Shown here: positions 7,720 through 15,433 of the stretch, piece by piece | How positions within the stretch are numbered: position 1 is the first letter of the stretch | Layout: every line of letters begins with the position of its first letter | Assembly (NCBI GenBank): GCA_005883675.1 | Contig: VBCM01000197.1 | Coordinates: forward strand, 1-43,969 | DNA from: Betaproteobacteria bacterium | GTDB taxonomy: Bacteria > Pseudomonadota > Gammaproteobacteria > Burkholderiales > SG8-39 | DNA: 43,969 bases | Reading direction: 5' to 3' | Program-made: the position numbers and the translations under genes | The notes under the pieces: generated by a model | What the model was told of the DNA's origin: nothing | Database searches by the model: none | Seen by the model: only the letters and a program-made list of their open reading frames with translations

Positions 7720-9627
7720 GTGATGGTCATCCTTTTCTTGCTGGCGACCATCGCGGTGGTCCTCGCCGTGGATCTCGTGGCGGCCACGGCCTACGTGTGG
7801 ACCCACGTGCGCCATGGGTTACCGCTCGCCCAGCGCTATGCGGCCGTGCCGCGCGCGCTCTACGTCTGGGCCTCGCTCGGCACGGCGCTCCTCATCTTCG
7901 CGGTAAGCGCGTTCAACGTGACGAAGCTCGGCGGCAGCGGGGCGGCGGTGGCCGAGATGGTCGGCGCGCGCCGCGTGGAGCCGGCGACGCGCGAGCCGCT
8001 CGAGCGCCGGCTGCTCAACATCGTCGAGGAGATGGCGATCGCCGCCGGCGTGCGCGTACCGGCGGTCTACGTCATGGACGCCGAGCGGGGGATCAACGCC
8101 TTTGCGGCGGGATGGGATACGACGAATTGCGTGGTGGCGGTGACGCGAGGCGCGCTGGAAACCTTGAGCCGCGACGAGCTGCAGGGCGTCATCGGGCATG
8201 AATTCAGCCACATCGTGAACGGCGACATCCGGCTCAACATCCGCATGATCGGCGTGCTCGCCGGCATCATCTTCATCGGCGCCATCGGCCAGTTCCTGAT
8301 GCGCAGCGTGCGCCGCAGCGAAGGCAAGAGCGCCGGCCAGATCCTCGCCGTGGGGCTCGCGCTCTTCATCATCGGCTACGTCGGGCTTTTCTTCGCCCGG
8401 CTCATCAAGGCGGCGGTGTCGCGCCAGCGGGAGTTCCTCGCCGACGCGTCCAGCGTGCAGTTCACGCGCAATCCGGACGGCATCTGCGGCGCGCTCGACC
8501 AGATCCGCGCGGCAGCCGCCGGCGCCGCGATCTCCGGCCGCTACGCCGAGGAGATCTCGCACATGTTTTTCGGGCAGGCGATCCGCGTGTACTTCGGCGG
8601 GCTCTTCGACACGCATCCACCGCTGGAAGAGCGCATCCGGCGCGTGAATCCGCGCTTCGCACCGGCGCCGTATCGCAGCAAGCGCTCGGCCGCGCCGCTT
8701 GCCGGCGAGCTGCCGGAAGAGACCGGCGCCATGGGGCTCGTCGAGCCGGCCGGCCGGCGGCTCGCGGACACGGGCGTCGCGTGGGGACGCTCGGCGGCGG
8801 ACAGCGCGAAGCTCGTGGGCGCGCTCGATGGCGCGAAGGTGGATTACGCCGCGCGGCTCATCGCGCGCGTGCCGGCGGCGCTGCGCGAAATGGCGCGCGA
8901 CGCGGAAGGCGCACGCGCGGCGCTGGTGGCGCTGCTCCTCGGGCCGAAGGACGAGGTGATGCGCGCGCAGCTCGAGGCGATGAAGCAAGCGGGCGCCGGC
9001 GCGCTCGCCGAGCGCGCGGCGCGTGCGGCGGCGCTCACCGCTGTGCTGAGCCCCGCGTTCCATCTCACCGTCGTCGATCTCGCGCTGCCGGCGATCAAGG
9101 CGGCGCCGCAGGCGGCGAAGGACGAGCTGATCACGGCGCTCGAAGCGGTGATCAACGCCGATCGGCGCGTCACCGTGCATGAGTTCGTGATGCTCACGCT
9201 GCTGCGCCACCAGCTCGCGCCGCAGGCGAAGCCGCCGGCGGCAGATCGCAATCTCGCGGACCTGCGCGCCGAGGTGCTCATCGTGCTTTCGCTCATCGCG
9301 CATGCTGGTGTGCGGACGGACGCAACCGTGCAGCGCGAAGAGGCGCTGCGCGCGGCGATGGTGGCAGGCGCGAAGGAGATGGGCCTGCCCGTCGAAGCGC
9401 CGCCGGGCGCCCTCAGCCTGGACGCCGTGAGCGCGGCGCTCGCGAATCTCAAGCGGCTGCGGCCGCTCGAGAAGGCGCGGCTCGTCAAAGGCCTCTTTGC
9501 CGCGGTAAGCGCGGACGGCACGATCCGCGTGATCGAGGCCGAGCTCATGCGCCTCGTGGGCGCGGTGCTCGACTGCCCGCTGCCGCCGCTCATCGACGCC
9601 ATCGACCCGACGGCGCTCGCGCTATAG
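7720..9627 (+). CDS. M48 family membrane metalloprotease with long C-terminal helical (TerB-like) extension
   Basis: 635 residues from GTG 7720. Two N-terminal helices precede an HtpX-like zinc protease domain: HEFSH at about 160-164 (GVIGHEFSHIVNGD) and the third ligand in REFLADASSVQFTRN near 238. After SHMFFG and HPPLEERIRRVNPRF a further 300 residues form an Ala-rich helical region ending in ALEAVINADRRVTVHEFVML and GLFAAVSADGTIRVIEAELM, which resembles a TerB-like fold. Homology with the next gene continues upstream of 7720 (FFEQQHLARRNTR) back to about 7675, but no ATG, GTG or TTG exists between the LemA stop and 7720; CTG at 7666 is the nearest candidate. It is probably an inner-membrane protease working with LemA. 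Confidence 0.93.
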   Translation: MMVILFLLATIAVVLAVDLVAATAYVWTHVRHGLPLAQRYAAVPRALYVWASLGTALLIFAVSAFNVTKLGGSGAAVAEMVGARRVEPATREPLERRLLNIVEEMAIAAGVRVPAVYVMDAERGINAFAAGWDTTNCVVAVTRGALETLSRDELQGVIGHEFSHIVNGDIRLNIRMIGVLAGIIFIGAIGQFLMRSVRRSEGKSAGQILAVGLALFIIGYVGLFFARLIKAAVSRQREFLADASSVQFTRNPDGICGALDQIRAAAAGAAISGRYAEEISHMFFGQAIRVYFGGLFDTHPPLEERIRRVNPRFAPAPYRSKRSAAPLAGELPEETGAMGLVEPAGRRLADTGVAWGRSAADSAKLVGALDGAKVDYAARLIARVPAALREMARDAEGARAALVALLLGPKDEVMRAQLEAMKQAGAGALAERAARAAALTAVLSPAFHLTVVDLALPAIKAAPQAAKDELITALEAVINADRRVTVHEFVMLTLLRHQLAPQAKPPAADRNLADLRAEVLIVLSLIAHAGVRTDATVQREEALRAAMVAGAKEMGLPVEAPPGALSLDAVSAALANLKRLRPLEKARLVKGLFAAVSADGTIRVIEAELMRLVGAVLDCPLPPLIDAIDPTALAL

Positions 9628-10697
9628 ATTTCTACGCCCAGCAGGAGCTTGCCCGGCGCCACTCGCGATGGCTGATCGCGTGGTATGCGCTCGCCGCCGG
9701 CGCGGTGGCAGCGAGCTACGTGCTGGCGGCCGCGCTCGGCTACGCGCTCGCGGCGCTCTATTGGGGCATGCCGGCGCTCGCGCCGTGGCCGTTCTATGCC
9801 TGGGTGGCGGCGCTCTTCGGCGGTTGCATCGTGGCGGTGTCCGTGTACCGGCTATGGCAATGGCGCGATGCCGGCCCGGCGATCGCCGAGCTGCTCGGCG
9901 CGCGCTACGTCGAGCCGGGGACTTGCACGCCGTCGGAGCGCAAGCTCCTGAACGTCGTCGAGGAGATGGCGATCGCGTCGCGCATCGCCATGCCGCCCGT
10001 GTACGTGCTCGACCGCGAGCACGGCGTCAATGCGCTCGTCGCCGGCGATTCGCCCGGCGAGGCGGTGATCATCGCGACCGCGGGGCTCGCCGAGCAGCTC
10101 TCGCGCGACGAGCTCCAGGGCGTGATGGGCCACGAGTACAGCCACATCCTGAACGGCGACATGGCGCTCAACGTGCGGCTCGCGGCAATCCTCGGCGGCC
10201 TCACCTGGCTGCGCGAGCGCGGCGAGGCGCTGGTGCTCGACGTGGGCGAAGAGATGCGGCACAAGCCGCCCGAGGAACGCGGCGCCGGCGCCCTGGCGGC
10301 GCTGGGCGGCGCGGCGCTCGCCTTCATCGGCTTCCCGGGCACGCTCGCCGCCGAGGCGATCAAGGCGGCGATCGCGCGCGAGCGCGAATTCCTCGCCGAC
10401 GCCGCCTCGGTGCAGTTCACCCGCAACCCCGAGGGCATCGCCGGCGCGCTCGACACGCTCCTCGCGCGTCGCGTGCACACGACGATCGGCGCCGCCTATG
10501 CCGGCACGCTCTCGCACATGTTCTTCGCACCCGCGGTCGCGAGCTGGTGGTTCGCCACCCATCCGCCGCTCGAGGAGCGCATCCGGCGCGTGTGTCCGCG
10601 GTTCGCGCGTGCGGACTATCGCGCCAGGCGCCACGGCGCAGAGCACGAGATCGCGGTGCTGGACGACGCGGGGAACGTGGTGCGGACTATTTCCTGA
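9624..10697 (+). CDS. M48 family membrane metalloprotease (paralog without extension)
   Basis: Paralog of the preceding protease, lacking its C-terminal extension. The zinc motif is HEYSH (GVMGHEYSHILNGD, H143 counted from GTG 9705), with REFLADAASVQFTRNPEG and HPPLEERIRRVCPRF matching the neighbour. The conserved N-terminus DFYAQQELARRHSRW begins at 9627, directly after an ATA at 9624 that overlaps the upstream stop. No canonical start lies between that stop and 9705, and a 9705 start would remove 27 conserved residues. I therefore give 9624 as the likely start with low certainty. The stop overlaps the convergent PA2778-like gene by 11 bases. Confidence 0.9.
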   Translation: MDFYAQQELARRHSRWLIAWYALAAGAVAASYVLAAALGYALAALYWGMPALAPWPFYAWVAALFGGCIVAVSVYRLWQWRDAGPAIAELLGARYVEPGTCTPSERKLLNVVEEMAIASRIAMPPVYVLDREHGVNALVAGDSPGEAVIIATAGLAEQLSRDELQGVMGHEYSHILNGDMALNVRLAAILGGLTWLRERGEALVLDVGEEMRHKPPEERGAGALAALGGAALAFIGFPGTLAAEAIKAAIAREREFLADAASVQFTRNPEGIAGALDTLLARRVHTTIGAAYAGTLSHMFFAPAVASWWFATHPPLEERIRRVCPRFARADYRARRHGAEHEIAVLDDAGNVVRTIS

Positions 10698-11664
10698 GCC
10701 GGGCGCGGATCGCCTTGCGGGTGTCCTCCACCGCGCCGGCGAACGGCCCGCCGAGCGCCGCGGCGCGCTCGATGAAGCGCAGCGCTTCGGCGTCCTTCCC
10801 CTGGTCGGCGAGCGTCTGCGCCAGGTTGTTGAGGACGATCACCGAGCTCGGATCAACCTCGGCCGCGCGGCGCAGAACGGTTTCCGCCTCGCGGAGCTCG
10901 CCGAGCGCATGGTGCGTGTTGGCGAGCCCGATGGCCGCATTGACGTTGTCGGGCCAGCGCTTGAGGAACGTCTGGTACGCCGTGCGCGCGGCGGGCGGGT
11001 CGGGACGCTCGAGCGCCGCCACCGCGGAGAGCCAGCGCGATTCGTCCGCCGTGGTGGGAATCCGGTCTGGTGGCAGCGCCACCATCGCCCAGTAGCCGCT
11101 CCGCATCCACACGAGCTCGTGGATGGCGAAGGGCATCACCTGCCGGCGGCTCTCGCCCGAGCGCAGGTAGAGCTTCCCCCAGTCGTAGTCGTAGCCGACC
11201 GCCACGGCGTAATGCCAGCCTTCCTTCAGGCCCAGGTTCTGCAGCACGATGACCGGGTTGCCCGCCGCGATCTCCGACAAAAGGTCGGAAAAGCGCGGCG
11301 CGAGCTGATACGACACGAGGCCGTGGCGGCGAGCGGCGGCGAGCATCTCGATCTGGAGGCTGCCTTTGCGCTCCGGGAGGTAGACCTCGGGCACGAGCGT
11401 GTCGGGCGTGACCTTGACGCCCTCGGCCGCGAGCACGGTGGCGAGCGCCGCAGGGCCGCATTGATATTCGCGCTGCGGGAAGAACGGCACGTCCGCGAGC
11501 TCGACCTTGCGGTGCAGCTCCGCCGGCAGTGCCTCGCGCAGCGACGCCGACTGCGGCAGCAGACTCGAGCAGCCGCAAAGCGCGATCAAAATGAAAACGC
11601 CCGCTAGCGAGCGGGCGTTTTCATTGAAGCGGCGAAGCGCGCTTAACGCTGCCAGAACCACCAC
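10687..11664 (-). CDS. PA2778-family cysteine peptidase (C39-like) with TPR repeats, lipoprotein
   Basis: 325 residues from GTG 11664. A lipoprotein-type leader ends in LIALCGC (lipid Cys near 32). A papain-like C39 domain follows: catalytic Cys69 in YQCGPAAL and His151 in GWHYAVAVGYD. The C-terminal third holds TPR repeats (NAAIGLANTHHALGELREAE, VIVLNNLAQTLADQGKDAE). The family is named from Pseudomonas PA2778 and is normally paired with PA2779, which lies directly upstream here (overlap of 22 bases). A perfect 15-bp hairpin falls inside its leader-coding region and may attenuate expression. The role is not established; a peptidase in the envelope is the safest reading. Confidence 0.9.
   Translation of the reverse strand: MVVLAALSALRRFNENARSLAGVFILIALCGCSSLLPQSASLREALPAELHRKVELADVPFFPQREYQCGPAALATVLAAEGVKVTPDTLVPEVYLPERKGSLQIEMLAAARRHGLVSYQLAPRFSDLLSEIAAGNPVIVLQNLGLKEGWHYAVAVGYDYDWGKLYLRSGESRRQVMPFAIHELVWMRSGYWAMVALPPDRIPTTADESRWLSAVAALERPDPPAARTAYQTFLKRWPDNVNAAIGLANTHHALGELREAETVLRRAAEVDPSSVIVLNNLAQTLADQGKDAEALRFIERAAALGGPFAGAVEDTRKAIRARLRK
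11591..11624 (-). terminator. Perfect 15-bp hairpin with T-rich tail, intrinsic terminator or attenuator
   Basis: Arms 11591-11605 and 11610-11624 (ATGAAAACGCCCGCT and its exact complement) with a 4-base loop. On the minus strand the GC stem is followed by TTTTCATTTTG. It sits 19 bases after the PA2779 stop and within the first 25 codons of PA2778. By shape it should end most transcripts after PA2779. Confidence 0.75.
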
Positions 11665-11999
11665 ACTGCCGCGGCGATGATGAGGATCAGCAGGATGGCC
11701 GCGCCGGTGGACGTGGCGCCGGCGGGCATGGCGTTGATGCGGCCGGCGAGCGATTGCACTTCCTGGTCGGTCATCGCGGCGACGCGGTCGTTCGCCGTCG
11801 ACGGCTCGATGCCGAGCGACTGGAGTTGGTTCGCGACGTCAGAGCGACTCAGGAAGTTCAGCACCGTGGTGCGGTCTGCCTGCGAGGTCGAGGCGACGAC
11901 CTGGTCGGTGCCGATCATCCCGGCGGTCGCGATCTGGTACGGCATCCAGATCATCAGCGCGATCAACAAACGGGAGATTGTTTTTGCCCAAGCGTTCAT
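11643..11999 (-). CDS. PA2779 family small membrane protein
   Basis: 118 residues. An N-terminal signal or membrane segment (SRLLIALMIWMPYQIATA), a central region with DRTTVLNFLSRSDVANQLQ and VAAMTDQEVQSLAGRINAMP, and a C-terminal helix GAAILLILIIAAAVWWFWQR ending the protein. This matches the PA2779 family, found with PA2778 cysteine peptidases. ATG at 11999 is preceded by a clear Shine-Dalgarno (AGGAGA, 12001-12006 on the complement) and a plausible promoter. It is the first gene of the pair; the hairpin after its stop suggests that it is expressed more strongly than the peptidase. Biochemical function unknown. Confidence 0.9.
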   Translation of the reverse strand: MNAWAKTISRLLIALMIWMPYQIATAGMIGTDQVVASTSQADRTTVLNFLSRSDVANQLQSLGIEPSTANDRVAAMTDQEVQSLAGRINAMPAGATSTGAAILLILIIAAAVWWFWQR

Positions 12000-12058
12000 G
12001 AGGTCTCCTAACTGAGTGAAGGGGGAGTGGGACTCAAGATGAAAGCATCCCGGCGGCG

Positions 12059-12088
12059 AGACTAGTCCCGGGCCCATGGGGAAGTCAA
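12059..12088 (-). promoter_or_regulatory. Putative sigma-70 promoter of the PA2779-PA2778 operon
   Basis: On the minus strand TTGACT (12088-12083), then 18 bases, then TAGTCT (12064-12059), about 60 bases upstream of the PA2779 start. The rest of the 160-base gap 12000-12159 shows no gene or strong structure. Confidence 0.5.
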
Positions 12089-12159
12089 GAAACCCGAATC
12101 GAAACTGTTACTACAAGTGGTAGGGAAACAACGACTTGAGCATGATTCGCGCAGTCAGT

Positions 12160-13149
12160 CTAGCGACAGGCGCCGATCAAGAGCTCATATGAGCGGCTGC
12201 GTGTCGCGTAGCTGCCGGTGATCGTCAGCACCATGACTTCGTCGGCCTCATAGCGGCTCGCCATCTCCTCGAGCGCCGCGCGACAGGTGGCGGGACTGCC
12301 GATGACGGCACGCGCGCGCTGGCTCATCACGTAGCGATCCTCGTCCACGCTGTAGCGGTGCTGGGCGGCCTCGGCGTCGGTGGGAATCGGCGTGTCGATG
12401 TTGAGCGCCATGTGCAGCCGGCGCAGGTCGATCGGCGCGGCGAGGCGCTCGGCCTCCGCGTCGCTTTCTGCGCAGATGAGGAAGGTGCAGACCATCGCGC
12501 GCGGCGCGCTTTCGCGTCCCGCCTGGAAGTGACGGCGATAGGCGCGCGTCACCTCCTCGCCGCCGCGCGGATTGATGAAATGCGCGAACGAGAACGGCAG
12601 CCCGAGCTGGGCGGCGAGCGCGCCGCTGTAGTCGGATGAGCCGAGGAGCCATAGCTCCGGTGCGCTCGTTACTTCCGGCTGCACGCGCACCGGCTTGTAC
12701 GGATGGTCGGCGGGCAGCGTGCCGTCGAGATGGCCGGCGAGCTGCCAGATCTGCTGCGGGAACTGCGAGGCGTCGGGAAAGCCGCCGCCGGCGACCGCCT
12801 GCGCGGTGCGCGCATCGCCGCCCGGCGCGCGGCCGATGCCGAGATCGATGCGCCCCGGATAGAGCGCCTCCAGCATGCGGAAAGTTTCCGCCACCCGGAA
12901 GGCGCTGTAGTAGGGCAGCAGCACGCCGCCGGTGCCGATGCGCAGCTTTTTCGTCTCCGCGCTCAGCCGGGCGACCAGCACCTCCGGGCAGGGATCGGCG
13001 AGCGCCGCGATCGCGTGATGCTCGGCGAGCCAGTAGCGGTAGTAACCGAGCTCGTCCGCGCGCCGCGCGAGCGCAATGGTCTCCTCGAGCGCGCGCCGCG
13101 CGTCGTGGCCGCTGATGATCGGAGATTGGTCGAGGATCGAGAGGCGCAT
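12160..13149 (-). CDS. LLM class flavin-dependent oxidoreductase (luciferase-like)
   Basis: 329 residues of the bacterial luciferase-like monooxygenase superfamily, MsnO8-like subgroup: MRLSILDQSPIISG at the start, ARRADELGYYRYWLAEHHAI, RIGTGGVLLPYYSAFRVAET, and YPGRIDLGIGRAPGGDART. It would use reduced flavin with oxygen or F420; the substrate is unknown. The protein looks intact. Its ATG lies only 3 bases from a 48-base perfect palindrome, leaving no space for a normal ribosome site. It lies downstream of the M48/DUF898 pair on the same strand. Confidence 0.93.
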   Translation of the reverse strand: MRLSILDQSPIISGHDARRALEETIALARRADELGYYRYWLAEHHAIAALADPCPEVLVARLSAETKKLRIGTGGVLLPYYSAFRVAETFRMLEALYPGRIDLGIGRAPGGDARTAQAVAGGGFPDASQFPQQIWQLAGHLDGTLPADHPYKPVRVQPEVTSAPELWLLGSSDYSGALAAQLGLPFSFAHFINPRGGEEVTRAYRRHFQAGRESAPRAMVCTFLICAESDAEAERLAAPIDLRRLHMALNIDTPIPTDAEAAQHRYSVDEDRYVMSQRARAVIGSPATCRAALEEMASRYEADEVMVLTITGSYATRSRSYELLIGACR

Positions 13150-13152
13150 GCC

Positions 13153-13200
13153 GAAATCGGGGTCAGAGCCCTAATTTAATAGGGCTCTGACCCCGATTTC
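13153..13200. repeat. Perfect palindromic repeat (REP-like), GGGTCAGAGCCC type
   Basis: Arms of 20 bases, 13153-13172 and 13181-13200, are exact inverted copies (core GGGGTCAGAGCCCT) with an 8-base AT loop. The element fills the entire gap between the LLM start and the M48 stop. This core is a well-known dispersed palindrome of betaproteobacteria. Confidence 0.9.
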
Positions 13201-13201
13201 C

Positions 13202-15433
13202 TCACCGCTCCTTGGTTTGCAGGATGCGTTTCGCATCGGCGTTGCCCTGCGCCGCCGACTTGCGCAGCCAGCCGACGCCTTGTTCGTCGTCGCGCGTCAC
13301 GCCGGCACCTTCGAGATAGGCCATGCCGACCTTGAGCTGCGCCCAGGCGTCGCCGAGCTTGGCGGCGCTGATGTAGTCCTGGAAGGCGGCGTCGCGCTGG
13401 CCGAGCTGCTCGAAGGCCCAGCCGCGGTGCGTAAGCGCGTTGGCTGCGCCGGCGTCTACCTCGACGACCAGCGTGGCGACGGCGATCATCTCCTGGTGAT
13501 CGGGCAGGTGCGATGCGGCCCCGATGACGCGCTCCATGCAATACGAGTCCTCACGCGCGTCGAGCAGGCCGCGTTTGGCGTCGGCGTACGCCTCCGGGTA
13601 TCGAGCGAGCTGCGAGAGCAGCCACGAGCGCTCGCAGCGCACCGCACCCGCCGCCGGATCGAGGCGCAGTGCTTCGTCGTAGAGGCGCAGCGCTTCGCCA
13701 TAGTTCTTGTCCCGCTGCACTTCGTGCGCGCGATAGGAGGGCAGGCGTGCCGCGACCTTCGCCGCGGCGGCCGGGTCTTTCAGCTCGCTGGTGGCTTCCT
13801 GCGCGAGGGCTTCCATTTCCTTGTAGCTCCCGCCCCAGCGCGGCTCGATGTTGCTCATCTTCGCCATGCGCAAGCCGACGCTCTGCGGCGCGATCGCCAG
13901 CCCCTGCGCGTAGTGGCGGTGGCCGAGCTCGCGGTCGCCGGCATAGCGGGAAAGGGTGATGAGCGACAGGTGGCTGATGTAAGGCTTGGGAGTGAGGACG
14001 AGCGAGCGCTCGAACTCCGGCCGCGCGCGGCCGACGAGCGCCTGCATGTTGCGAAGCTGCTCGGCGCTCGTGTCGCTCGCATACGCCGTGCCGCGAGCGT
14101 CGATGCCGCGCCACAGGTAGTAGACGCCGAGCGCCGTATGCGCCGCGTACGAGCCCGGCAATTTCTCCGACCATTCCTTCAGCGCCGGCTCGGCGCGGGG
14201 GCCGAGGCGGCGAAATGCGCGAAACGCGATCTCGAGCTCGAGCTCGCTCAGCGCCGCCTGCTCATAGCGCGCCTGCTGGAGGATGAGCAGGCGCTCGAGC
14301 TCCGCGTAGTCGCGCTTCTCGATGAGGCCGATGATCTGCCGCTGCAGCGGATCGAGCACCGCAAGGGGCCGCGGCTCGGGGATGGCGACTTCCTGGCTCT
14401 GCGGCTCGTCGCGCTCGCCCGCGTGGCCCGATGCGGCGAGCGCGCTCGCCTTGCGCTCCTCGGTTGCCGGATGGCTGGCGAGAAAGTCCGGCAGCCCGGC
14501 GCGAAAGCGCCGCGTGCCTTCCAGCCGTCCCAGCATCGTGGCGAGGTAGCGCGGATCGATCTCGCTCCTGCGCATCAGCTCCACCGCGTAGGCGTCCGCT
14601 TCGCGCTCGTTGTCGCGCGAGTACTTCGTCTGCACGAGAAGCGTAGGCGCCGCCGCGGCGAGCGAGGTGGTGGAGGCGATGTCGCCAGTGAGCCCGGCGA
14701 TGACGAGCGCGGTGGCGGAGCCCTCGAGCAGCCGCCGCATGGTGTGGCGGTGATACACATGCCCCACTTCGTGCGCCAGCACGCCGAGGACCTCTTCGTC
14801 GTGGCGCGCCAGCCTGACGAGGTCGTCGAGCACCACAATCACACCCGCGGGCAGCGCGAAGGCGTTGGCGCCGAGTGGCTTGCTCGCCCGGAACTCGAGC
14901 CGGTAGGGCGTGGGGCTGCCGGCGCGCTCCATGAGCGCCGCGAACTTCGCGCGCAGCGCCTGCTGGCGCGCGGCCGGCAACGTGGACGGCTGGAGCAGGA
15001 AGCGATCCATGCCCTGCAGCGTGCTCTCGCCCAGCAGCGTCTCGGCTTCCCGCGGGATGCGGCGCGCGATCTCGTCGGCGGCGAGCGGCAAGCCGCGATC
15101 GATGAAGAGCCACGTGCCGAGCGCGACCAGTGCCACGGCGAGCGCAGCGAGCAGCGGCCGCGACTCCCACGTGTGCAGTACGCGATCGTAGCCGCGCGTG
15201 CGCGTGATGCGGTCCACCGCGTCGTTGTCCTGCGTCACGCAGGCGCCGCCGCCCGGCAGGTAGAGCCAGCGCGGCGTATTGGCGATGCGCAGGCTCCGCC
15301 GCACGCGCCGCAGGTCGAAGATCTCGCTGACGTCGGCGCCGATCAGCTTCAACCTGGCGCCGCCGGCGAGCAGCGACACGCGATGGCGCACGGACGTCTT
15401 GCCGTCGTAATAGTCGGCCTCGAACGGCTTCAT
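13202..15433 (-). CDS. Membrane M48 metalloprotease with C-terminal TPR/Sel1-like repeats
   Basis: 743 residues from ATG 15433, which overlaps the DUF898 stop as ATGA. An N-terminal soluble domain (MKPFEADYYDGKTSVRHRV) recognisable in this protease subgroup, one membrane helix (LLAALAVALVALGTWLFI), then the M48 domain with HEVGH at about 221-225 and the third ligand in DNEREADAYAVELMRRS. The C-terminal 350 residues are helical repeats, TPR-like and ending in a Sel1 unit (AQLKVGMAYLEGAGVTRDDE). It resembles BepA/YfgC-type proteases. Pairing with DUF898 is recurrent in Proteobacteria. Likely envelope protein quality control. Confidence 0.93.
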   Translation of the reverse strand: MKPFEADYYDGKTSVRHRVSLLAGGARLKLIGADVSEIFDLRRVRRSLRIANTPRWLYLPGGGACVTQDNDAVDRITRTRGYDRVLHTWESRPLLAALAVALVALGTWLFIDRGLPLAADEIARRIPREAETLLGESTLQGMDRFLLQPSTLPAARQQALRAKFAALMERAGSPTPYRLEFRASKPLGANAFALPAGVIVVLDDLVRLARHDEEVLGVLAHEVGHVYHRHTMRRLLEGSATALVIAGLTGDIASTTSLAAAAPTLLVQTKYSRDNEREADAYAVELMRRSEIDPRYLATMLGRLEGTRRFRAGLPDFLASHPATEERKASALAASGHAGERDEPQSQEVAIPEPRPLAVLDPLQRQIIGLIEKRDYAELERLLILQQARYEQAALSELELEIAFRAFRRLGPRAEPALKEWSEKLPGSYAAHTALGVYYLWRGIDARGTAYASDTSAEQLRNMQALVGRARPEFERSLVLTPKPYISHLSLITLSRYAGDRELGHRHYAQGLAIAPQSVGLRMAKMSNIEPRWGGSYKEMEALAQEATSELKDPAAAAKVAARLPSYRAHEVQRDKNYGEALRLYDEALRLDPAAGAVRCERSWLLSQLARYPEAYADAKRGLLDAREDSYCMERVIGAASHLPDHQEMIAVATLVVEVDAGAANALTHRGWAFEQLGQRDAAFQDYISAAKLGDAWAQLKVGMAYLEGAGVTRDDEQGVGWLRKSAAQGNADAKRILQTKER

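Noticed and set aside
5791-7815. A 674-codon minus-strand open frame over the carrier and LemA
   Set aside because: His/Arg/Glu-rich composition and no recognisable motif; expected from high GC at third codon positions of the real genes.
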